DNA of 64,000 nucleotides, taken from the NCBI RefSeq assembly GCF_000204055.1, contig NW_006768765.1, positions 1,593,651-1,657,650 of the forward strand, given 5' to 3'. How positions within the stretch are numbered: the first letter of the stretch is position 1; each line of letters begins with the position of its first letter. Below are positions 32,863-43,659 of this stretch, in pieces. A program made the translations under genes and the position numbers. The notes under the pieces are model-generated. The model did not search any database. It saw only the letters and a program-made list of their open reading frames with translations, and was not told the DNA's origin. Source of the DNA: Melampsora larici-populina 98AG31 (taxonomy: Eukaryota; Basidiomycota; Pucciniomycetes; Pucciniales; Melampsoraceae).

Positions 32863-34577
32863 TCATGTGCAATCAAGACCTGGAAATTGCCTTTGCAATG
32901 TATCATCCTTTCCATCTTGCACTTCTTTCTGAGTGAAACAATTCACTAAGTCTGATGGTAAAGAGGTCCACATTCTATCAGCTTCATCCTTATCGTGTTC
33001 ATCGTCTTCACCTCTCGATATATCATCAGCAAGATTTCTTTTCGATACGACCCTTTTTGCTACTAGATCCATTTCACATGATATCAAAATCTCTTGAATC
33101 TTTCTCCATTCTCTGTTTACTTCTAGGTCATTCGATCTCCTATTAATTATCGCATTTTGACTGGTGGTGTTGTCCGTCCATACAATCACAGATTTACCTC
33201 TATAATTTCCGTGAGATACGATATGCCAAAGACCTACTCTTATTGCGGCTGTCTCTAACCATGCAATCCCCCTTTTTGTAGTTCCGGAATCTTCCCAACC
33301 AGGTCTAAGTTTCGTTTGGAACCACTTCTTTCCTAATAATACTCCGATACCGTAAGATGGTGATGCATCGCCTACCCATCCTATATCTATTGGGTCCGCG
33401 TACCTAATCAATCTAGTATGTTCGAATTTCGATAACATTCCTTTCCAATGTAAAAGGTCCATCTTTACATCTTGAGGTAAAAGTTGAGTTGCGTGTTTGA
33501 AATGCCAACTTTTCTTCCATCTGTACAAGGAAGTCATGTAGCACTTCAACTGTGGCAACATCAGTGTTACGTGGACCAGTCTTCCTGTTAGAATTTCTAC
33601 TTCGTTGAAGGAAAATTTCTTATTAGCTTCTAGGGCGTCTACTATCTGTGATTTTCTCTGGTTAAGCTTTTCTTCTGGTAGTCGTACAGTCTTCGTCACC
33701 CCGTTCCATATAAATCCTATGAACTTTTGTTCTTCTTTGAAGCCTGACATTTTCTCTATGTTCGTGATTACTCCTAATNNNNNNNNNNNNNNNNNNNNNN
33801 NNNNNNNNNNNNNNNNNNNNNNNNNNNNNNNNNNNNNNNNNNNNNNNNNNNNNNNNNNNNNNNNNNNNNNNNNNNNNNGTCAAATTCGTTTTTCATGATT
33901 CCTTTCCAGGCATCTGCTGGCCTTCCAAAGGAGCCGCATCCTGCTACACCTCCAAAGCCTATTCTTGTGTCCCACCAAATCATTCCGTTTGGGTCCATGA
34001 CCATCATATAGGGTTGTTGTTCTTTCATTGTTGGGATTTGGCGATAAGCCTTTTCCCAGTCAAAAATGGCTAAGAGCAACGGTTCCTCTGAATCTCGAAA
34101 AAATTTGGATACTCTTGCAAAATCGTCCCAAGTTGTTTTAAAGTCTTCTGAGTCGACGAAAGAGTTTACTGACGGAATATCTGGGTTGTTCCTTGGATAA
34201 GATAAATCATTGATAGCTCGAATTGATCCGTCTCCGTTCACAACAGCTCCCATCGGATTTGTCCTGAAAAAGCCGACTCTGTTGTGTACCTCTTCGTGTG
34301 TGAAAGGTCCAAATATGCGACCTGCATCTTTTTCTTTCTTCATATTCGACAATATCTTCTCTATGGCTAGTAAAGAAGATGAGTGATTTTCAGGGGTATA
34401 CCATTTGCAATCTATGAGGAAGTGATGTGGAATTCCTTGATCAAACCCTTGTTTGAATCCAACTAAAATGTCCTCGTATTCTTTGAGTAATCCTGCCTTC
34501 GACAATGCTTTACTCCATTCTTCTACATTCATCTCGCAGGATACTTTCCCTGGCCATACCAAATCGCATCTCTCCAT
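32863..34577 (-). CDS. Reverse transcriptase/RNase H of YR retrotransposon 2, interrupted by a gap
   Basis: Open frame on both sides of the 100-N gap. N-terminal part: palm and finger motifs AINDLSYPRNNPDIPSVN and LAIFDWEKAYRQIP, then GGVAGCGSFGRPADAWK. The active-site V/Y-x-D-D motif, visible as RGVDDNLV in copy 1, falls inside the gap. After the gap: EEQKFIGFIWNG, a thumb region, and RNase H with WVGDASPSYGIG, AWLETAAIRVGLW, VWTDNTTSQN and LADDISRG, all four acidic positions present. The ATG at 34577 is the first Met, but the frame is open further upstream to about 34740, so the true start is uncertain. The true length of the gap is unknown. Confidence 0.85.
33779..33878. other. Assembly gap (100 N)
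   Basis: Exactly 100 N, the usual placeholder for a gap of unknown size. It removes the catalytic motif of the reverse transcriptase. Confidence 0.98.
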
Positions 34578-34944
34578 GATTACGTCACTATCTTCTGTTC
34601 CTGATGATAATGCAATCTCGCTACTCGACGAATCGTATGATGTCTCACTGTTTTCTGATTCTCGATATGGGGGTCTTAGAACTTTCGTACTTTGGGTTAG
34701 ACGGAATGATTTAATTGAATTTCGAGCAAAACAAGGATAAATTGACGTGGAGAAAGAAAAAACATTTAAATAAGTTTCATAATATCTACATATTGAATGT
34801 TTTGAAAAAATCTTTTAAACAGCGAAACATAAAAATTTTTCATTGACATGTAGAATGTCATCGTTTACATGGATAAGAAAGGGTTATGAACAGGAATAAA
34901 GAAGGAATCAAGAAGGACTAGATCGACTCAGGTAAAAATGCTAC

Positions 34945-36527
34945 CTACGTGTCCTTTTCTTTTCCTTTCCCTTTCACATTGTCTTTGCTGTTATCATTCC
35001 TATTATGATTAGGGTTGAAATTTCTACCTTTGTAATTTCCGTATGGTCCGGAAGTTCTGAATTGTTGTTTGTCTTTCTTTTCAATGTAGTTTCTCGAAGG
35101 ACCTACATTCGTTTTAGCCAGTGTAGATGGTGCTGGTGCGTCGGTTAAGACGTCTGAGTAAGGGTATTTGCCGGCCTTAGGACCGCCTTTTCTGTAAGGA
35201 TTGTCGTCTGTGTTTAAATCTTCTTGAGCTCTTGCTGTGTAGAAGATCTCGTTGACGAGGCCAACCGGTTCCAGAGCCGGATTAGGTACTTTCTGATCTG
35301 GATTCCTTACTGCGAATACCGCTTTTCTTATGGTGAGGTCGTATTTAAATGCTATCACCCAAGACCGTTGCTGCCTGAAGATGTTGTGCACATTTTTCTT
35401 GTGAATTTCCATAGCATCTGCGAAACCGGTGAATTTGTAGTCTTCGCGCAGCATGCTAATGAAATTATCCATATTATCACCCCACTCGAATCTTGACTGT
35501 GTCCATTCACCTGGGAAAGGGTATCCCCTATACTTTTCTATCTCCTTCTCTCCCTTCTTATATTCTACATGATTGTTGCTTGCTGTTTGTTGCCAAGCTT
35601 TGTTGAAGATAGTCAAGGGTAGTTGTCCTTGCAAAGTTTGCATGTTCTTTTGGAAGAAGAGTGGAAGTGATTGGGCGTTTGCATCAGGAGTAATGCTAAA
35701 ATCGAATGATAGGCCGTTTTCTGAGAAGGTGGATTCAGGTAATTTAAAACTTTTAGTGACGCTATGAGTTTTGTTGAAGAGGGATACTGGTGAATCTTCT
35801 TTGTCGGTTAGATCAATCACTCGGTCTATACCCGTAGGACCTTGCGTGGTGTCGCCTGATTTCTCGTTGGGTCGAGTTGGGTCGTTAGACTTTCCTTCTT
35901 TATCAACGAGATGGTGTTTCTTTTGAATTTGTGGCAGTTTTTCGGAAGTACCAAACATGTTTCTGAATTCGGCTTCCAATCGTTTCGCTGACGTATCCGT
36001 TGAGGTAGGGCCTTGTCTGTAGCCTTTCTCTACTATCAGAGTGTCTACCGCTCCGCCTTGGTTCGACTTTTCTGGATCTGACAAAAGAATTTTGTAGACT
36101 GTTTCAGTATCGGTTCGAGGTTAGACATTTTTTGTGAGGATTCGTATGTGCTCACTTTGTCCTATTTCTTTTCCTTTGTCTGCAATGTTTCCTGTAGGTT
36201 GCTTAGTTTGGTTACCCGTTTCTATAAATTAATAGAAATGTTTCGGGAATTTCATCAGTAGACGTTCCTAATTAAAGATCTAACGAGATCTGAATTAAGT
36301 TTTGATATCAGGTGAGCAAAACATTGCTTACCTTTGCCTCTGTTGAGGTAGTTTGATATCAACATCTGCTTGTTATATTTTCCAAAGGATCCTTGAGGTC
36401 GGGATCCGCTTGAGTCTTCACTGCTTGAGGAGCTTTGATTCCCTTGTGTCGTCCCTCCGATGTTGTCGTTAACAGGCGTGATTGCGCTTAGCGCAGCGGT
36501 TGCATTTGCGATGATACTGTTCGACAT
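34945..36527 (-). CDS. Intron-containing gag-like protein of YR retrotransposon 2 (471 aa)
   Basis: Minus-strand exons 36527-36332, 36221-36156 and 36098-34945 join in frame through two GT..AG introns of 110 and 57 nt, giving 471 aa. The start is MSNSIIANATAAL. The N-terminus is Ser/Thr-rich and disordered. A central globular block contains LPLTIFNKAWQQ, FEWGDNMDNFISMLRED and HKKNVHNIFRQQRSW. The C-terminal tail is basic and Asn/Gly-rich (GNYKGRNFNPNHNRN), as in nucleic-acid-binding gag tails. The position before the reverse transcriptase and the match to the degraded copy at 21550-23493 support a structural gag role; I see no zinc knuckle. The introns are odd in a retroelement, because the full-length RNA used as template must stay unspliced. 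Confidence 0.75.
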
Positions 36528-36592
36528 TTTCGTATGAATCGATGAGAATGAGTAACAACGGGGGGGGGTAGTTGACGGTGAATACGGTTTTA

Positions 36593-37034
36593 ATAAAAAA
36601 TTGGTAATAGGAATCTTAGAAGATCTAATCAAAAGATTAATAATTAATTTGCCCAGAAGTTGAATTCTTAATTTTCGATAGATGTTCTAGCAGTGAAAAA
36701 GGATTTAAGAATATAATAAGATAATATTTTTAAATAGATAAGCGGATGAGGGACAATGGTAATTGATCTTATCTTGCTCTCTATATAATCCAGACATGTT
36801 AATCGTGAGATTAGCATGGCATTGATTCCCAGATAGTTTTTGTAACTAGTCTAGACCCTTATTCTTATCATGGTCACAATCTCAATGAAATTATAATTGA
36901 TGGTCTCGTAGGATTGGACTAGCTAAACTATTAGGATTAAAAACTGGATTATATTTTAAAGTACATTTTAAACGACATTACTCGTAGTCGTGGACACCGC
37001 CCACCTACGTCGTACCTCCTCCGGAAAACTATCA
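36593..37034 (-). repeat. Split direct repeat A, outer copy (YR element 2)
   Basis: 442 bp, matches 30412-30853. It ends at GGAAAACTATCA (37034), the border of the element. It lies just upstream of gag, so it should hold the promoter. Confidence 0.92.
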
Positions 37035-37042
37035 GCTCAGAC

Positions 37043-37061
37043 CCCAGACCTACGGTCTGGG
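37043..37061. repeat. 8-bp hairpin CCCAGACC/GGTCTGGG
   Basis: Perfect stem with loop TAC, nine bases outside the YR element. It may be part of the terminus of an older element. Confidence 0.6.
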
Positions 37062-37103
37062 CACAAAGGGTATTTTTTCCCTCAAATTGTCCCTGAATTA
37101 GCT

Positions 37104-37220
37104 GAATTTCCGACATTTTTGGTCAGAAACCTCTTAGAAAAAGGCCAAATTCCGACGTTTTTCATCAGAAACCTTGGTAAAAATTTAGGCAAAATTCCGA
37201 CCTTTTCCGTCAGAAACCTC
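37104..37220. repeat. Three imperfect tandem units, about 44-bp period
   Basis: Units at 37104-37132, 37147-37175 and 37191-37220 share AATTCCGAC and CAGAAACCT around a short variable centre. No gene overlaps. Confidence 0.65.
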
Positions 37221-38154
37221 AGTAGGGGCTTTCCTGGGTCCTGCTGTGGCTCAGCTCACCGTACAGGCAGATGATCCCGAGTCTCGGGTGGCATTCAAAC
37301 AAAATGTAGGGTAAAGGTTTGATTTTGAACTGGCATACCACCATCAAAGACAATGTATCCTCAACGTGCCTAAGAATTGACCCCTATGTCAGTATAAATT
37401 ACATCTCCTCTCCAAGTTATGACTGGAAGTTGTTTTGAGGAATCAAAAGTATCAAATTCGGCAGCATACTCATTTAAGTTGAGACTTTCTTTAGGAACAC
37501 ATCGGACATCTCCTCAAACAAAAAAAGAGATGTCACCTTGAATATATCAAAATCGTCTATCCAATTTTCATTGAAGCAGATTTGGGCCACATGATTGCGA
37601 TGTTGGGAACGGTTTTGGAATTACATATTGGTTCCCACATCTCGATTTTATGTCCACGAGGTATTTGGGGATTTTGATGTTTTCATTAAACGAGGCAGAT
37701 GAAATCTGAGGAGCTCGTAATGTTTTTCACTGGTCATAACACTTCATATCTGTTTAGAAATATTCCTACTGAAATGTGAAAACCCAGAGAAACGTGGCAT
37801 AGAACGAAAAATGCGCTTGTCATCGACTCTGTCTGGACTTTCATGAAGGCTCTTGACCGACCTGCAGGGTAGACTCTCACTCGGGTGTAATCAACATTAA
37901 TGAACACATAACACGGCGAAACATTTTCCCATCAACAATCAATCCAAGCCATATTGCGACGTATGCAGTGCAGACGGGATTCAATATGTTTTTTGATTGT
38001 GGGTGCGGCAGGTGAATGACAACTTCTGCTTTTCTCCACATCGGAGCTCTATTTGATTTTGGGTAGATTCTTCTCATAAAACAAGTATACAAACAAACCA
38101 AAAACTTAAGGAAGTCAGGTCCCACATCTCTGGTGATTATTTAACTTTTGTGAT
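37221..38154 (-). other. Possible remnant of a host gene
   Basis: On the minus strand several short stretches read like protein but in different frames: a block ending QLPVITWRGDVIYTDIGVNS (stop near 37376), VAQICFNENWIDDFDIFK (about 37600) and NPVCTAYVAIWLGLIVDGK (about 37950). I cannot join them into one gene or name a family. A decayed gene is the likeliest reading. Confidence 0.3.
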
Positions 38155-38579
38155 ATGATGCACTGCGTAACTATCTTCCTTGCCGTTATCATCACTTTGT
38201 CAGGTGATTCTTTTTCAGCTACAGTGATTCTCAACGATAATCAGCTAATCTAGAGTTGCCTATTTTCAAACTTCCTTTGATTTTTTTGCAGGTATCATAT
38301 CAGCACCTCCACGTGGATTGTAGGTCTGCTTTCTGCTTCTCCTCTCAAGTGGACACTCATCACTTAACTCTTGTGTTGTCAGAATGTATACCACAGTCGA
38401 TAGCTTGACCGCACGTAGCACGGGCCTTGATCTCAGGTAAGTCGCTAACTGGTACTTTGATCTGCAGATTTTCTAGGCCTCATTCACATATCTCATATTG
38501 GTCACTTATCCGTGCTCGTAGTCCTTCAATACACCCCACCAAGCTATCCAAGCGCACGTATGTTCTATTTCCTAGGTAG
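38155..38579 (+). CDS. Tentative short secreted protein (80 aa, four exons)
   Basis: Proposed exons 38155-38203, 38292-38319, 38383-38436 and 38468-38579 join in frame. The product starts MMHCVTIFLAVIITLSGIIS, a convincing signal-peptide core, followed by about 55 residues rich in Ser and Arg with a Lys-Arg pair (KLSKR) near the end. Against the model: the third intron would be only 31 nt, below the usual fungal minimum, although it has GTAAGT, CTAAC and CAG in place. The second donor is GTAGGT. The mature protein has no Cys. This could be a rust secreted protein or chance; transcript evidence would settle it. Confidence 0.3.
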
Positions 38580-40127
38580 TCATTCAGAGGGACCCTAAAA
38601 ACGGCTCACTTACGGGTTACTGGGCGCGAATTCAATATAAGACCGTATTTTGAGGCATTTAGTGCAGCGTTCAGCGGACTTCCTTACAGAAACAAGTATA
38701 AGACCACTTAACAGGATGATAAATACATATCCAAACAAGACCTTTGCACGGGTATTTATAACGTTCCAAAAAGCAAGTTGTTTTCTTAATGACTTCTTTT
38801 CAATATGCATCGTGTCCAACTTATACTCTGCTCCACTCCCTATGCAGATTTTTTTTGGAGCGACCAATGATGTAGCGATTTGGAAATCTTAAGGCGAGAT
38901 CACTTGATCTTGTCCGATCTTTTTTTCCTCCCTGTTTTTACAATGTCCAAGACAATGTCCAAGGTCAATGACCGTATCTGAACTAAAAAAAACAATTTCA
39001 ACCACGAGTCAGGACACTCGATCCAACATCTTAGAAAGATGTGGAATGGGTTTCATATGGATGATGTGAAAATGGATCAAGTAGTCACCAAGATCTGGCT
39101 TGATTAGACTATGAATCGAGATAAATCCATAATCAATGCATGCAGATGCCGTGCAAGGGAAATCCTCACCGCGTGCGTACGAATTTCAGGATCCATCCGA
39201 GTCCCACCTTGTTCAGGTAGGTAGAAAGCCAAATTACAAATCCTCAGTACTACAGCAAACTTGAAGATCTGGTATGATATAAAGTCAGGAATGCTCTGAA
39301 GAATGCACGGCAATATGTTTCGGAACATATCAACAGCGTAATTGAGATGACATAAGTTGAATGATCTGTGGTTCTTTAAACAAGATGCACATTATATATG
39401 TTTTGTCGCTACCTGTGGCAGTGCTGAGGGTGTTTGATGATATGCTGCGCGACATCAAAAGATGTCGCTCATTCGTTGAGTTCTACTAAATGGTGTTGGT
39501 TATGCATGTGTGAATTCCAAAGAAAATGGTATGCAGGGCGGAAGTTGAAGGCTATTGAGCTGTGGCTCAACTTCCAAAGGAGATAAATCTGGAGCGAGCT
39601 GCGGCTAGAAGACGATATGTCAATTCTTATTGTCAGGTGGCAGTTGAATATAACTACTAGCGTATAGGTTTGCTTTAAGGGTAGCATACCATATGCGATG
39701 ACGATGTCATTGTGACCTCATGGTGCTCGGAATTTGACCGCGATGTCAGTATTGATTACAATCGTTACAAGGATAGTGGATGTTGATGCAGATAACAATC
39801 AAAGGAAGAAAATTATTTAATCAAGTAAACAGTAAATGAAACAATTTTGAATAAAGAGAGCGTGAAGCAATGAGTGCAAGAAAGAAGAATGCGGTGGCTC
39901 AAGGCCATGAAAAGCGCCTTGCGCTATACATGTTGAAAGAAGTAAGCTGCCTTCAAGAAATAGAGATGAGACTGAAAAAGCTCTATCAGTAGGATTATAG
40001 AAGGAGTTTTCAAAACCTTCGTATAGGTCATTGCAGATATGTAATGGAAAGTTGTGCACGGGGACTGATATTTTTTCATCGTGGATTGTATGTTGTGTAA
40101 GCTAGGCGAGATGAGTCTTGAATCTAG
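38580..40127. other. Intergenic, no supported gene
   Basis: Several open frames of 70-85 codons occur on the minus strand (for example 39817-40059), but none shows motifs or a plausible intron chain. Confidence 0.4.
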
Positions 40128-41857
40128 TTACATGGCGGGACGATTAGCGGTAGGATATCGCATACCACCACCGGCAGTTGCCCTGCCCAAGGATTTGTCC
40201 AAGGATTCAGTCGGAGGTCCCATTAAATCGACCGAGTTCGGCTTCGAGCTTCCACTTCCGATGGTAGACTTCTTCAACGCTTTCCAAAGCGACTTTGGAT
40301 CTTTTTGTGTTAAGCGGCGATTGGTTTTACTTGCCAATTCTTCCTCTTCTGGCATGGTTGGAGGCACTGGGCGTGATGGCATGTACAAGTCATTCGGACG
40401 AATTTTTGCGGAGTTACTCATCGTATGGGACCGACTTCTTTGTTGTAATTTCAATGCCTCACCCTTGACCTTCTTGGTTGGTACCGGAAGCGGTTGACCC
40501 AAGGGGATAGGGCCTGAGATCACGGGTGGGAGGACAGGAAGAGGAGGGGGTGCGGAGGTGTTTGTGCGATGGAACCCGAAATTTATGACCGACATGGCTC
40601 GAGTGCGTTGAGTTTTCGTTTTGGCGTCTCCCATCGCATGCTGCGCTGAGTGTGCGGGGTGTTCTGGAACTACGGGAGGAAGAATTGGACTGCCTGGAGA
40701 GACAAACGTTGGAAGAGGCTCGGTGGGGATTGTCAAGCCTTCACATAATGATCCGCCCATCGAACTCATCCGACGGCGGCGTGGAACATGCGGTTGGTTA
40801 GATGTGTAACTAGTTCGAGCAATTTGAGGTGCAACACTCAAGTGTGCAGGACCATGGTACACCTGGACTTTCTGTGCGGGTTTAGGAAAAACCTGTAGAC
40901 GCGAGAGTTCATGTCAGACATCATGGCAGAGTTGAAACGTCTATTCAATCAAGGTTGCGATCGAAACACAATTGAAATGTTACGAACAAAATGTGCCTGT
41001 TTCGAATCTACGAGGCCTTTGTGATGAGTTCGTGAATTGATATCATACAAGACCGAGGCCCGGTCTTCAGCCGACGGAAAGTTGGTGATGGTGGATTTCG
41101 ATGTCATTGTCGAGTGTTGAGGCAAGTACTGAAAACCTGGAGCACGAGACACACCAGGATGGCGGGCAAAAGGATCATCATTGTCCACCTCGTCGATGTC
41201 GGAGGCTGACGAAGACGAGGCCGCGCCGATAGGATATAAGCTTTGATCATCGGGCGAGTTGGGTCGGAACACGCGCGAAGTACCAGTGTGATAAGCGTCG
41301 GTCTCATTCGACTCATCCAACTCGGTACTACTTCGGTCTGACACGGACAGAGATGGAGTGGACATGTTGTAGGATAAATCTTTTGGGTAAGAGAGCGAGT
41401 AATCGTTTCCTGGGGACTGTTGGAAGTTGGAACTGCGTGGACTGGCTGAGGAAAGGCCAGTGTAGGAAGATAAGATCGACATCGAACAGTATTGCTCATG
41501 TGCTACAGTGTCGGCTTCAGATAATTAAGGATTAGTGTTTGGACTCGGAATGGTAGGTTGGGAATGAGGCAGCTCACCTGCGTCCTGATGACCGTGCCGG
41601 TCGCCGGCACTCGGTGAAGGGGTCGTAGGAGGAGTCAAGAGACTGCAATAAAGCTCCAAGGCTTGGCGCATCACCGCGTCTTCGCGGCGGTCTCCATCAG
41701 GTTGTTTGAGTAGCTTGTAGCAATCAGACACATTGAGGTGCGGGTTGGTTTTGGAGGACGCTGAGCTGTGGAGTTGAGGTGGGGCGGAGCGCTCTGATAT
41801 AGAACGGATCATGTGTTGAAGTCCTGATGAGAAGTCGATTGACTGAGGAGAAGCCAT
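40128..41857 (-). CDS. Host protein of unknown function, Ser/Pro-rich (525 aa, three exons)
   Basis: Minus-strand exons 41857-41578, 41502-40970 and 40892-40128 join in frame through introns of 75 and 77 nt. Start MASPQSIDFSSGLQHMIRSI. Intron 1 is clear (GTGAGC..TAG). The donor of intron 2 (GTGTTT at 40969) is the best of several in-frame choices. The first 90 residues look partly helical (NVSDCYKLLKQPDGDRREDA); the rest is low in complexity, rich in Ser and Pro, with an acidic patch (DIDEVDNDDPF). Near the end is a short basic block (PKSLWKALKKST). I do not recognise a domain. Codon use and length fit a host gene, perhaps a signalling or cytoskeletal scaffold, but that is a guess. It lies outside all visible mobile elements. 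Confidence 0.7.
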
Positions 41858-43654
41858 GTTAGGAATATTGCGAGTATTTACAGTAAATAAAAGAGGTGTG
41901 CTGAATGATAACAATGATGCGTGAAATATGTGAGACTGGCGTGCGATTTTGCTCGTGGATTTTTCAACGCAATGAAATCCAACGCGATAGGCTTGGGGTA
42001 AGAATAGAGCTGTCGATGTAGTATATTATTATACGCAGGAAAATACACTGGTGAATATCAGACAAGGCAATGAGTCGCTGGAAGCGGTTTCTTGACTGGC
42101 TCTACGATGAATGAAAAGACTGGACCACGACGGGCAAAACTGGCCAAATGGGATGTTGCTATCAACGTTCGATGGGACTGCGTGTACGTTTGTGGACTAT
42201 CACTGAAACTGTTCTTGAAGTAATCGGTTAAGATCGTCAACGACAAGAGACAAAGACCGGTCGGCTTTCTCACCCATTCATATTGCTTGTCTATGAATAG
42301 TTATCAACAACAATCTCTTGACCAGGTCCCCAAACATCCGCATCGATTTACTTTTCATTACTTTGTTCCGAGTGCAATGCCGCTGCACGGTGAATCATAC
42401 TGGATAAACTATTGAGTATAAAGAACACCGCGTACAAAAAAAACAATGTAAATATGAAAAAGCACTGCTTCGCGTCTCCGGCGGCTCGGAGGACTGCCAG
42501 ACATTGCAGGTACATACATACATGGTGGAAATGGAAGGGCGATCAAGTCTGCTGCAGCTTTGCGTATACCTCGAGGCCGACGTGGAAAGAGGGGACGAGG
42601 TCCCGGCGAGGGGGCACATGTACTTTTATTCGCAGTGTCTCTGCTCAATTGAGAGCGCTGAGCCAGATTGAAGGGAACCTGAAGTATGGACGGTGACAAT
42701 TCATCAACGGGTGCAATCTAGTTGCAAAGTTGCTTACCTGCGGTTCCGTTAAACATCCGTTTGTTGGTGCCCTTTGTCACAAACTTTGCTTTTGTCTTCC
42801 TTTTCCAATCTCACCATCGTCGCATCCTCACGTTTTCACCGTCTCTCTTGTAGTGACACGATCGCAGGTGAGCACTCTTGGTCTCTCGCTCATTGTTCCG
42901 ACTCCAATCATTATTGCATGCAGAGAGACAAAGGTAAGGGGAAAGTAACAAGAGGCTAACCTGTAGTGACGCGATCACAGGTCTTGGTCTCTTGCAGTCT
43001 TTGGCTCGATGTTCCGACTCCAATGATGGAGAGTCGAATATCGAGGAGTGGCACAGCGGAGGTAAGAGATCCCAAACCTAAGCCCCGAGCTTTGTCGTAG
43101 ACGTGGCCCCGCTTACTATCTTTTTCTTCAAAACAAGTGTAAAGTTGCTGAAGCCCCCACCTCCTTCCTTAGATTGGGGGACGAGTGGGTAGGATACTAT
43201 GTTGTTTGATGGACAGAAAGAGTAAGGTCGCGATTGGTAAACAACCCCGACGCTTCAAACACGCTGACGCTCTACCATCCACCTTAGATTGGGGATGAGT
43301 AAGCGGAAGGAAATGTCACTGAATACCCTCTTCATTGCTCATTCTAAAGATAGAACGGAGTCACGATTGGTAAACAATCAAAGACAGATCATACACTTGG
43401 CAGTGTCACTGATAGTTCTTATTCTTTGACAGAATGAAAAAAAAAGTTTAGTAATGTTTGAAAAGAAGGAAAAAAAAAGAGTTTATCAGAATGCAAAAAG
43501 ATCAAAAGACAAAACATTTTCCGGGGATTGACTAGAGGGCCGCTTGGTATTAAGGTGTACTAGTTTCTTTTGTAAACTTGTTTAGTTAGTGTAATATGCA
43601 ATGATGCAGCTTCGCACTTAAAAACAAAAAAAGTTGCTGAAGTCTGTATTATAA
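41858..43654. other. Intergenic with a local direct duplication
   Basis: A unit at 42848-42914 recurs at 42962-43027 (both contain CTTGGTCTCT and TGTTCCGACTCCAAT). A second pair, around 43155-43240 and 43282-43380, shares TTAGATTGGGGA and CGATTGGTAAACAA. Short open frames at 42395-42700 lie on both strands with no recognisable content. Confidence 0.45.
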
Positions 43655-43659
43655 GTAAC

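Larger units (their letters stand above)
29819..37034 (-). mobile_element. Ngaro-type YR retrotransposon copy 2 with complete split repeats
   Basis: Read on the minus strand: A (37034-36593), gag (three exons), reverse transcriptase/RNase H, tyrosine recombinase, B (31344-30854), A (30853-30412), a 102-nt spacer, B (30309-29819). This A - ORFs - B - A - B arrangement defines the split direct repeats of Ngaro/PAT-type YR retrotransposons. The two A copies are 442 bp each and the two B copies 491 bp each, nearly identical within each pair. The inner B and A abut exactly. A 100-N gap interrupts the reverse transcriptase and the recombinase has a frameshift in a homopolymer. Confidence 0.9.

Noticed and set aside
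37104..37220. CRISPR-like repeats
   Set aside because: Only three imperfect units with no distinct spacers in a eukaryotic genome; treated as a tandem repeat.
42395..42700. Open frames of 74-96 codons on both strands
   Set aside because: Mutually overlapping, no recognisable content, and adjacent to simple duplications.
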